From CAZKWG01 sp964615375 (GTDB lineage Bacteria; Myxococcota_A; UBA796; CAZKWG01): a stretch of 64,000 bases of DNA. The DNA lies in assembly GCA_964615375.1 (NCBI GenBank), contig CAZTOW010000031.1, forward strand, positions 53,270-117,269, read 5' to 3'. A model generated the notes under the pieces. The model ran no database searches. It was given only the letters and a program-made list of their open reading frames with translations, and was not told the origin of the DNA. Below, in pieces: positions 25,859 through 32,657 of the stretch. A program made the position numbers and the translations under genes. The first letter of the stretch is position 1, and the number at the start of each line of letters is the position of its first letter.

Positions 25859-27367
25859 CTACGTCGTCGCCGGCGGGCCGCCCTTGTCCTCGGGGTCCTT
25901 GCGCCCCCCACGCAGCAGCGGCATGCGCTTGAAGGATTCGATCATCAGGCGGACGAAGGGCTCCTCGGCCAGACGGTCATCCTGGCGGAGCTGGAGGGCG
26001 CCTACCCCCCCCACGCCCAGGAGCGTGGCGACGACCACCACCGGGACGGTGACCAGCGGGTAGGGGAGGTAGTTGACGCCCAGCACCAGGGAGCTGAAGA
26101 CCGCCGCGAAAGAGAACAGGTAGAACGAGCCAGAGCTCCAGGGGCTGCGAGCGGGTGGAGGAGTTGGCGCCTGCGTCGGAGCCTCCACACGAGCCTGCGC
26201 CACCGGAGCCAGGGCGGGCGGCTCCGCGGGGGCGACCGGCGCGGCGCTCGTCACCACCGGACCTGGCGCCTGGAAATTGTGCGCGTGGACCTCGTGGTCG
26301 TCGCCCTCGACCTCCGTGTCGTTCTTCAGGGTCCGCGGGCCTCTCGACCCGGATGAGCCGGCCGCGCCGTCTGAGGGGAGGTTCGACGTGAACACCTGGT
26401 TCCCTTTGCCGCTCACCCGGGTCCTGTTCTCGATGCGGTCACCCATGTGAACCTCCTTTCCTGATCCCTGGCGCGCTCGCCGGGGGCGGTCGTCGCGCGG
26501 GACGCCACGTTCGGCGTGAAGCGAGTGTAGGACGTCGGCCTCTCCCCGGGCGTGGGGAGCGCACCGAGGCCGGGGTTCGGCGCCCTCCCGTGCTCGGGTC
26601 ACCTCGCGCGGCGCGCCGGGCTCCCCTCCGGGATGCGCGAAGTAGAAGGCCAGGATGGCGGCGGGTTGGGCCGTTCCGCCCTCCCGCCAGGGCGCCCGAT
26701 CTCCCAGGACCTCGTCAGGCAGGCCAAGGGCGGGGTTGTGGTGAAGCAGCAGCGCAGAGAGCTGGCGCAGCGCCTGGAGCTCTGGCGGCAGCGCCTGGAG
26801 CTGGTTCGCCTGGAGGTCCAGGTGCCTCAGCGCCATGAGCGCGCCCATCTCCGGCGGCAGCGCGGTCAAGCTGTTCTCGCGGAGGTCTACGTGGGTCAGG
26901 GACGTGAGCTTCCCCAGCTCCGGCGGCAGCGCGCGCAGGTCGTTGCCGCTGAGGTACAGGTGCGTCAGCCCTGTGAGGTCCCCCAGCGTCGGCGGCAGCG
27001 CGCGGAGGTGGTTGCGATGGAGGTCCAGGGTCGTCAGCGCGGTGAGCCTGCCCAGCTCCGGCGGCAGCGCGGTGAGACGGTTCTCGGCGAGGATCAAGGT
27101 CTTCAGCGCGGTGAGCCTGCCCAGCTCCGGCGGCAGCGTGCGCAGCTCGTTCCCACTGAGGTCCAGGGTCGTCAGCGCCGTGAGCGCACCCAGATCCGGC
27201 GGCAGCGCCTCGAGCCGGTTGCGCCGGAGCGCCAGGGTCGTCCAGCAGGTCAGGCCCCACAGCGCCGCGGGCAGGTCGGTGAGGGCCAGGTCCGAGAGGT
27301 CGAGCTCCGTCGCGCCGGTGGTGGCGGCCTCGGAGATGCGTCGGCGGGCTTCGTTCAAGCCATCCAT
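25859..27367 (-). CDS. LRR - membrane protein, Roco derivative without GTPase domain
   Basis: A 502-residue frame from ATG 27367 (GGAG five bases upstream). Residues 1-26 and about 8-9 LRRs match the two Roco proteins. The first part of the Roc lead-in survives (ILAFYFAHPGGEPGAPREVT against ILNYYFALREGESRALHEVK), but P-loop, G3, G4 and COR are absent. A low-complexity basic stretch follows (about 245-307), then MGDRIENRTRVSGKGNQVF, a Pro/Ala linker, two membrane helices and a tail almost identical to that of Roco 1. A very strong internal ribosome site at 26452-26457 precedes ATG 26446, so a separate 195-residue membrane protein may also be made. It lies 25 bp downstream of Roco 2. It could be a deletion product or a deliberate adaptor. 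Confidence 0.7.
   Translation of the reverse strand: MDGLNEARRRISEAATTGATELDLSDLALTDLPAALWGLTCWTTLALRRNRLEALPPDLGALTALTTLDLSGNELRTLPPELGRLTALKTLILAENRLTALPPELGRLTALTTLDLHRNHLRALPPTLGDLTGLTHLYLSGNDLRALPPELGKLTSLTHVDLRENSLTALPPEMGALMALRHLDLQANQLQALPPELQALRQLSALLLHHNPALGLPDEVLGDRAPWREGGTAQPAAILAFYFAHPGGEPGAPREVTRAREGAEPRPRCAPHARGEADVLHSLHAERGVPRDDRPRRARQGSGKEVHMGDRIENRTRVSGKGNQVFTSNLPSDGAAGSSGSRGPRTLKNDTEVEGDDHEVHAHNFQAPGPVVTSAAPVAPAEPPALAPVAQARVEAPTQAPTPPPARSPWSSGSFYLFSFAAVFSSLVLGVNYLPYPLVTVPVVVVATLLGVGGVGALQLRQDDRLAEEPFVRLMIESFKRMPLLRGGRKDPEDKGGPPATT
26444..26457 (-). promoter_or_regulatory. Strong internal ribosome site and ATG inside the LRR-membrane gene
   Basis: On the minus strand AGGAGG (26457-26452) is followed after five bases by ATG (26446-26444), in the same frame as the long LRR gene. 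Translation from here would give MGDRIENRTRVSGKG and the two-helix membrane domain only (195 residues). It is a better start signal than that of most genes in this window. Confidence 0.65.
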
Positions 27368-27392
27368 CGGGGCTCCAAGGAGCAGGCGGGGC

Positions 27393-29798
27393 TCAGGCCT
27401 TAGACTTCGGGAGCGTGGGCTGGTCGACGGCGAGCGCGGGGGCCGAGCCCGCGCTGGAGGATGAGGTGGTGACGACGTGGCCGTCCCCGCTGACGTCGGT
27501 GATGTTCTCGATGTGGTCGCGCATGTACGTCGCCTCCTGAATGGAGGTCATCTGCTGGATAACGGTCAGGTTCGCGCCCGACGCCAGGTGGAGGTGGAAG
27601 CCCTGTCCCTCCAGCCCCAGACGCCGCCGCCGCTCCCGATCTTCGAAGCTCTCCACGCCGTTCAGGAGGTCCGCCAGGGCGACCTTGTGCGGGACCTTCT
27701 CCGGTCGACAAAAAATCTCGCCGTCGGCCTCCAGCATCAGCAGGTGTTCATAGGAGATCGACACGTCCTTGTACCCAGGCACGGGCACGCGCTCGTCCAC
27801 GGTCAGGGCCTTGATACCGCTGTGGATTACGGCCAGGTCGTTGCGGATGACTGCCAGCAGAGGCCGCCGGCCATGCTGTCCTCCCCGAATCCAGACGCCG
27901 ATCCTCCTGTCGTCCAGATCCGCCTGCACCAGCGCCTCGTTCCCGTCCATCGTAAGCACTACCCCCGTCCGCCACCACCTTCGGTCCTTCGCCAGGTGGT
28001 GCGTGCGGACGATGAACCGGGAGATCACGCTGTTCGGAAGCACCGGATAGTGGAACTCGAAGGCCAGCGACTGCTCCCAGTCGGCGCCCGCTTGGGACTC
28101 CTTCGGCAGCAGGTCCGCAACCAACCAGCGCCGGCCTGTCCCCTCCTCGAAGGGAAAGCACAACTCGAACTTCTCCATCAGCCCTACCAACTCTCGCCGC
28201 CGGGGCGCCGGGTAATGCTGATCGTCCAGGATACTGCCCAGCATCGCCCAATCCAAGACCCCCCGCGCGTCCAGCAGCGCGCGCGCGTTCAGGATCGCGT
28301 ACACCCCCTCCGTCACCCACCGGGGCTTGAGGAAGTGCGTCCCCGCCAGCCGAGGGTCCTCCCGGAAGTTCAGCAGCGTCCCTAGTTCGTTCATCAGCCG
28401 CGCCAGGGTCCCCTGGTGCTCCAGGTCCCGAACCTCTGACGCCAGGCAGGCCGCCCGGTAATCCTCCTCGGTCAGGTACGCGCACTCCAGTTGCTCGACC
28501 TTCTCCTTCACCGCGAACCACCGGCCAGGTAGTCGGTCCTGCACGCCAGGTAACGCCGCGATCTCCCGGACCAGCGCTGCTCGGAGCGCGGAAATGCCTT
28601 CTCCAGTCGCGCAGGACGTCTCCAGGATCTCCTTCACGAAGCCATACTTCGCCAGCAGCGCCCGCCGGTTGATATCAAGCGCCTTCTGGTCCTTCTGATT
28701 GCCCACCACCAGCGTCGGAGAACCCGCCCCGAAGCTCTCCACCAGCTTCAACCAGTAGTCCAGCCGATTCTGGCGCTCGTCCTCCCGCGCGTTGAGCACC
28801 ACCACGTACACGCACCGCTCCGTCAGGAAAAACTGGTGGGTGGCATGCATGATCTCCTGTCCGCCGAAATCCCAGACGTTCACCCGGATGTCGGCCTCGC
28901 CCACCCGAGGCGTCCACCGCGCCACGGCGATCCCTTCCGTCATCCGTTCTTGGGGGTTGAAGTCTCTCTCCAGTAGCCGCCTGACAAGCGAGGTCTTGCC
29001 TACCGCGCCCTGGCCTACCAGGATCAGCTTCACTTCGTGCAGCGGGCGGGACTCTCCTTCGCGAATGGCAAAGTAGTAGTTCAGAATGTCGGAGGGCCGA
29101 GTGGGCTTGTTCTCGTACCAGGAATTCTGATCTCCAAGGACCTCGAAAGGTAGACCCAGGACAGGGTGGCCGTGAAGCAGCAACGCCGAGAGTTGCCGCA
29201 GTTCGCGGATCCATGGCGGCAACACTTGGAAATTGTTGTACCGGAGGTCCAGGGTTACCAGTGTCGTTAGTCTCTGTACCTCGGGGGGCAGCACACTCAG
29301 TCGGTTGAAAGGCAGAACCAGGATGGTTAAGGCGCCTAGTTGGCCCACCTCGGGGGGCAGCGCGCTTAGCCGGTTGAACGATAGGTCCAGGCTGTCCAAG
29401 GCGGTCAGCTGGCCAAGCTCAGGGGGCAGATTGCGCAGCTGGTTGGAGCACAGGTTCAGACTGGTCAGGGTGGTCAGCTGGCCAAGCTCAGGAGGCAGCT
29501 CGCGCAGCTGGTTGTACGACAGGTCCAGGCTGTCCAAGGCGGTCAGCTGGCCAAGCTCAGGGGGCAGCGCGCTTAGCCGGTTGTGCGACAGGTCCATACT
29601 GGTCAGGGCGCTCAGCCCGCCAACCTTGGGGGGCAGGGCGGTCAGCCGGTTGTGCGACAGGTCCAGTCGGGTCAGGGCGGTCAGCGACCAAAGCTCGGGG
29701 GGGAGTTCGGTCAAGCCGAGGTGCGAAAGGTTCAGTCCGTTGGTGCCGGTGGCGGCGGCCTGGGCGATGTGGTGGCGGGCCTCGCTCAAACCATCCAT
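27393..29798 (-). CDS. Roco protein 2: LRR - Roc GTPase - COR
   Basis: The start ATG 29798 (MDGLSEARHHI) has GGAG seven bases upstream and gives 801 residues. Order: helical cap; about 8-9 LRRs (27-220), fewer than in Roco 1; Roc domain with GQGAVGKTS at 262-270, NVWDFGGQEIMH, NQKDQK and SCATGEG; COR (about 430-740), closely similar to that of Roco 1; then a 43-residue tail from residue 759 (MRDHIENITDVSGDGHVV). It has no membrane helices, unlike Roco 1. A ribosome site precedes the tail Met. It is the second gene of a three-gene set: HTH, Roco 2, LRR-membrane protein. The LRR part contains a perfect 47-bp direct repeat (29383-29429 and 29521-29567). Confidence 0.85.
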   Translation of the reverse strand: MDGLSEARHHIAQAAATGTNGLNLSHLGLTELPPELWSLTALTRLDLSHNRLTALPPKVGGLSALTSMDLSHNRLSALPPELGQLTALDSLDLSYNQLRELPPELGQLTTLTSLNLCSNQLRNLPPELGQLTALDSLDLSFNRLSALPPEVGQLGALTILVLPFNRLSVLPPEVQRLTTLVTLDLRYNNFQVLPPWIRELRQLSALLLHGHPVLGLPFEVLGDQNSWYENKPTRPSDILNYYFAIREGESRPLHEVKLILVGQGAVGKTSLVRRLLERDFNPQERMTEGIAVARWTPRVGEADIRVNVWDFGGQEIMHATHQFFLTERCVYVVVLNAREDERQNRLDYWLKLVESFGAGSPTLVVGNQKDQKALDINRRALLAKYGFVKEILETSCATGEGISALRAALVREIAALPGVQDRLPGRWFAVKEKVEQLECAYLTEEDYRAACLASEVRDLEHQGTLARLMNELGTLLNFREDPRLAGTHFLKPRWVTEGVYAILNARALLDARGVLDWAMLGSILDDQHYPAPRRRELVGLMEKFELCFPFEEGTGRRWLVADLLPKESQAGADWEQSLAFEFHYPVLPNSVISRFIVRTHHLAKDRRWWRTGVVLTMDGNEALVQADLDDRRIGVWIRGGQHGRRPLLAVIRNDLAVIHSGIKALTVDERVPVPGYKDVSISYEHLLMLEADGEIFCRPEKVPHKVALADLLNGVESFEDRERRRRLGLEGQGFHLHLASGANLTVIQQMTSIQEATYMRDHIENITDVSGDGHVVTTSSSSAGSAPALAVDQPTLPKSKA
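27522..27538 (-). promoter_or_regulatory. Internal ribosome site and ATG near the 3' end of Roco 2
   Basis: AGGAGG (27538-27533) is followed after eight bases by ATG (27524-27522) in the Roco 2 frame, just before the tail that begins MRDHIEN. The LRR-membrane gene has the same arrangement before MGDRIEN. If used, it would give a 43-residue tail peptide. Confidence 0.45.
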
Positions 29799-29820
29799 GA
29801 GCAACTCCAAAGGCGTGCGG

Positions 29821-30069
29821 TCAGGCCTGAATTTCCGTCTGGGCGGGCTGGTCGGCGGCGTCCAGGACCTGCTCGACGGTCCAGCCGAGCCAGCGGGCGA
29901 GGGCGCGGGCGGTGTCGGCGCTCGGACGGTGGGTGCCGCGCTCCAGGCGGGAGAGGGTCGCCGGAGGAATCGCGGTCTCCTCCTCAACGTACCGCTGGCT
30001 GCGGCCGTCGCGGCGCTCCCGGATCGCGACTCCCAGCGCGGTCTGGGGCGGCTTCAAGGGGGTTGGCAC
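29821..30069 (-). CDS. Small Cro/CI-type HTH regulator of Roco cassette 2
   Basis: The 82-residue single-domain XRE-family protein has a GTG start with GGGAG six bases upstream. Helices are visible as LGVAIRERRDGRSQRYVEEE, AIPPATLSRLERGTHRPSA and TARALARWLGWTVEQVLDAA. It is paralogous to the HTH at 25506-25754 but differs in helix 2, so the two probably read different operators. A 25-bp palindrome covers its ribosome site, as expected for self-repression. Its stop is 22 bp before the Roco 2 start, the same spacing as in cassette 1. Confidence 0.85.
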   Translation of the reverse strand: MPTPLKPPQTALGVAIRERRDGRSQRYVEEETAIPPATLSRLERGTHRPSADTARALARWLGWTVEQVLDAADQPAQTEIQA

Positions 30070-30070
30070 G

Positions 30071-30095
30071 ACTCACTCCCGGATCGGGAATGAGT
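30071..30095. promoter_or_regulatory. Operator-like palindrome at the start of the HTH gene
   Basis: ACTCACTCCCG and CGGGAATGAGT form an inverted repeat with 10 of 11 arm positions paired around a three-base centre. It begins two bases upstream of the HTH GTG start and contains its GGGAG ribosome site, so a bound repressor would block translation start or the nearby promoter. Confidence 0.65.
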
Positions 30096-30129
30096 CTAAT
30101 CGATGTCTCATGCTTGCGCTATCGGAGGG

Positions 30130-30150
30130 TGTGAGTTATCATGTCTCACA
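30130..30150. promoter_or_regulatory. Second inverted repeat in the divergent region
   Basis: TGTGAG and CTCACA are separated by nine bases. ATGTCTCA at its right half also occurs in direct orientation at 30103-30110. It lies between the leftward HTH-Roco operon and the rightward antirepressor-like gene, so it could act on either promoter. Confidence 0.4.
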
Positions 30151-30230
30151 AGCGCGAGATGCGCGAGCGGGCCAGCCCGGGACTGGTCCTCCCGAGATGG
30201 CCCTTCCCCACAAGATCACGGGAGGATCTC

Positions 30231-31068
30231 ATGGAGCCTGTTCAGGGTAACCCGGAGCTGCGTCTCGCGACGCGCTGGGCTACTACGGAGAAGGGCAGCG
30301 CTTCGTCGGCAAGATCACCACAGAGTGGGCGGAGGAGGTGCATGAGCGCACCGACTACCACGTCCTCCGGGGCGAAGACCTCGCCGCCCTCAAGTCCGCC
30401 GCCCCCGGCCTGGTAGACCCCCGAGCCCCCGCCCTCCTCCTCCTCACCGAGAGCGGCGTCCACCTCGTCGCCCTCCTCTCCCGGCAGCCCGCCGCGCCAC
30501 GCCTCCGGCGCTGGCTCGCCTCCGAGGTCCTCTCCGCCCTCCGGCGCTCCGGCACCTACTCCACCTCCACCCCGCCGGCGGCCGCCCCCCTCGACGACGT
30601 CCCGCCCGAGCTCCACGACGCCCGCTTCGGTGACGTCCTCGAGCTCCTCTACGCCGAGCGCGCCCTCGGCCGCCCGCTCCCCTCCCTCCGCGCCGCGCTC
30701 CTCACCCGGCCCGCGCTCCCCGGCCCCGCTGAGCCCCTCCTCCACCTCCCGCCCGCCTCCGCCCGTGCTCTCGATCTCGTCTTCACCTGGGCCCGCGCCC
30801 ACCGCGACGACTTCGACCGCGGCGACAGCAACGGCACCGCCGGGCGCTGGCTGAACGATGACCAGGCCGAGCTCGCCGTCTGCGCCCCCCACGTCCACGC
30901 CCTCCTCCGAGCCCAGGGCTACCCCGTCACCCCCACCCTCCGGGCCTGGGCCGCCCGGGGGTGGCTCCAGCGCGACGGCCAGCACATGGCCCCCAAGCGC
31001 TCCGGATCCTCCGCTGTGTGGTCTTCACCGCCCAGGCCCTCCAGCAGGACGCCGGAGGTGCCCCATGA
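30231..31068 (+). pseudogene. Phage antirepressor-like (BRO-type) gene broken by two single-base shifts
   Basis: ATG 30231 follows GGGAGGATCTC and opens MEPVQGNPELR. The frame that carries the recognisable domain begins two frames away, at about 30251 (DALGYYGEGQRFVGKITTEW), and runs through LLLLTESGVHLVALLSRQP and RRWLASEVLSALRRSGTY, the ending typical of BRO/ANT antirepressor domains. After QHMAPK near a run of five C (about 30985) the sense frame shifts again and ends RILRCVVFTAQALQQDAGG, with TGA at 31066-31068 overlapping the next gene start (ATGA). Adding one base at each site gives one continuous protein of about 279 residues. It may be a decayed gene or assembly errors. It faces away from the HTH-Roco operon. 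Confidence 0.55.
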
Positions 31069-31391
31069 CCCGAGCCCCCACCCTCGCCGAGCTCACCCCG
31101 CTCCTGGAGGCCCTGCACGAACTCGCCGAGCTGCAGAAGGAGCTCGCCCTGCTGGTCGACCTGAGCCTGCTGGTCGAGCCCCTCCAGGCCGCCGCGCGCG
31201 AGGGCCGTGTCGAGGACCTCCCCGGCGCGGACGACGACTACCACCAGCACGGCCTCCCCCGATTCCTGGCCGACGCGCGGGGCTTCACGCTCGCGCTGAA
31301 CGGGCCCGTGCAACGGCTCCCGGCTGTCTGGGCCAGGGTGCAGGCGGCGACGGCGGGGCTCACCGAGGCCGGGGCCTGGTGCGCGGCGTGA
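31065..31391 (+). CDS. Small helical protein of unknown function, coupled to the antirepressor-like gene
   Basis: The 108-residue protein has ATG 31065 with GGAGG upstream, overlapping the preceding stop by four bases. The N-terminal half is a Leu/Glu-rich amphipathic helix region (LTPLLEALHELAELQKELAL) that could form a coiled coil, and the C-terminal half is helical (FLADARGFTLALNGPVQRLP). I do not recognise a family. Copies of its 3' end lie at 22180-22326 and 25819-25843, each facing the end of a Roco-type gene. It has therefore been repeatedly associated with these cassettes. Confidence 0.65.
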   Translation: MTRAPTLAELTPLLEALHELAELQKELALLVDLSLLVEPLQAAAREGRVEDLPGADDDYHQHGLPRFLADARGFTLALNGPVQRLPAVWARVQAATAGLTEAGAWCAA

Positions 31392-31445
31392 AGTGAGTGA
31401 ACCGACGCGGAGCTCCGCCCCCTGCGGTGCGGGGCCCGCGGCGCG

Positions 31446-31778
31446 CTACAGCATGAAGTCAGGCTCCACGCGCCAGCCCCTGGCGGTCGCGCGCCGGATG
31501 AGGGGCACCGGCCGATCTGCGAAGGACGCATCGACGGGCGAGACGGACGCTACCCACCAGAAGGTCCCGAAGAGCCGCTCGTCGCTGTCTCTTCGAGCGG
31601 TGTCGGCGTCGGAGGCCTCCACCAGCTCCCGCCGCCGCGGGCGAGCGCGGCGTCCACGATGCTCCAGCTCCTCGAGCGCGGTGAGGCGGTCTTCGTCGGT
31701 CTGGACGTCGAAGGAGGAGGTGACGGGTTCGCAGGCGCCCAGGAGGGCAAGGAGGGTGAGGGTGAGGGGCGCGCGCAT
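31446..31778 (-). CDS. Short lipoprotein of unknown function
   Basis: The 110-residue protein begins MRAPLTLTLLALLGACEP, a clean lipoprotein signal with Cys at residue 16. The mature part is short, charged (HRGRRARPRRRELVEAS) and ends RRATARGWRVEPDFML. The Arg-rich middle is unusual for a secreted protein and could reflect a local frameshift. The function is unknown. Confidence 0.45.
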   Translation of the reverse strand: MRAPLTLTLLALLGACEPVTSSFDVQTDEDRLTALEELEHRGRRARPRRRELVEASDADTARRDSDERLFGTFWWVASVSPVDASFADRPVPLIRRATARGWRVEPDFML

Positions 31779-31923
31779 CGAGGACCACCATGGGAACGGG
31801 GTGGGAACAACAGCACCGGCCTGAAGCGGTTAGTAGCGGTCAGGACCGGATACCGATGTCAGAGAATCGCCGTTTCCATCATGATTCCCGTGCTTCGCCC
31901 GCCGAGGGTCTCCCCCCCTGGCG

Positions 31924-31950
31924 TGGTTCGTGGATCACGGGTATTGTTGA
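31924..31950 (+). repeat. Remnant of the SDR gene 3' end on the right side of the island
   Basis: These 27 bases encode WFVDHGYC followed by a stop, the exact C-terminus of the SDR at 20124-21116. There are three base differences, each at a third codon position (Gly, Tyr, Cys). No further upstream part of the gene is present. The right edge of the island therefore carries a fragment of the left boundary gene or of a close paralogue. Confidence 0.75.
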
Positions 31951-31988
31951 TCCCGAGACCTCAAACCGGGTCCTGACAGGAGGTGAGC

Positions 31989-32216
31989 GTGGCATCCCAG
32001 GCCATCCGACTCGACGAGCTGCCCAGGTCCCTCCAGGACGAGCTGCACGAGCGCGGCGAGGTTCACCTGCGCCTCGTCGTTGACAACGAGGTGCTGATCA
32101 CGAAGCCGACCTCCATTCGAGATCTCTTCGGGAAGGCTGCCGTCCACAGACCCTTGACCGAGCAGGACATCGAGGCTGCAGCGGAGCAGGTCGCCGCGGA
32201 GGATTGGGGAGGGTGA
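31989..32216 (+). CDS. VapB-like antitoxin of the second toxin-antitoxin pair
   Basis: The 75-residue protein uses the second of two GTG codons (31989), six bases after AGGAGG; the first GTG lies inside that site. ELHERGEVHLRLVVDNEVLI is the beta-hairpin region of an AbrB-like or VapB-like DNA-binding antitoxin, and the C-terminal LTEQDIEAAAEQVAAEDWGG helix probably binds the toxin. Its stop overlaps the toxin start (GTGA). It is not homologous at sequence level to the first antitoxin. Confidence 0.7.
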   Translation: MASQAIRLDELPRSLQDELHERGEVHLRLVVDNEVLITKPTSIRDLFGKAAVHRPLTEQDIEAAAEQVAAEDWGG

Positions 32217-32614
32217 TCGCCGTAGACACGAACATCCTCGTCCGAGCGTTGGTGGATCGCACGGACAACCCGGAGCAGCAGCGTCGCGCGCGAGCAGCCC
32301 TCCTCGCCGCGGAGCAGGCTGGCGAGGCCATCTTCCTGTCCAACCTCGTCGTCGCGGAGACCGTGTGGGTCCTCAAGAGCGTGGGGCGCCTGGGAAAGCA
32401 CGAGATCGCCGCGCTCCTCGAGGGTCTGTTGGCCCTGCCGCTGGTCCATTTCGAGGATCGGATCGCGGTCGTTGACGGGGTTCAGGCGATGCGCTCGGGT
32501 GGCGCGGGGATGGCCGATCAGCTCATCCGCGGCTCCGCCCTTCGTGGTGGCGCGCGCGTGCTGCTCACCTTCGACGCCGAGCTCCTCAAGCTCGGTGGTT
32601 GCGCGGCGCCCTGA
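32213..32614 (+). CDS. PIN-domain toxin (VapC type), second pair
   Basis: The 133-residue protein starts at GTG 32213 with GGGGAGG just upstream. The PIN motif IAVDTNILVRALVD (Asp4), NLVVAETVWVL (Glu), GMADQLIRG (Asp) and LLTFDAELLKL (last Asp) give the full acidic set of an RNase toxin. It belongs to a different PIN subgroup from the toxin at 21136-21516 although both pairs lie in the same relative position, between an SDR end and an M28-like lipoprotein start. Confidence 0.85.
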   Translation: MIAVDTNILVRALVDRTDNPEQQRRARAALLAAEQAGEAIFLSNLVVAETVWVLKSVGRLGKHEIAALLEGLLALPLVHFEDRIAVVDGVQAMRSGGAGMADQLIRGSALRGGARVLLTFDAELLKLGGCAAP

Positions 32615-32657
32615 GCATGGGCGCGAGCACCGAGGGATCCCGTCCGTGCCTCACCTG

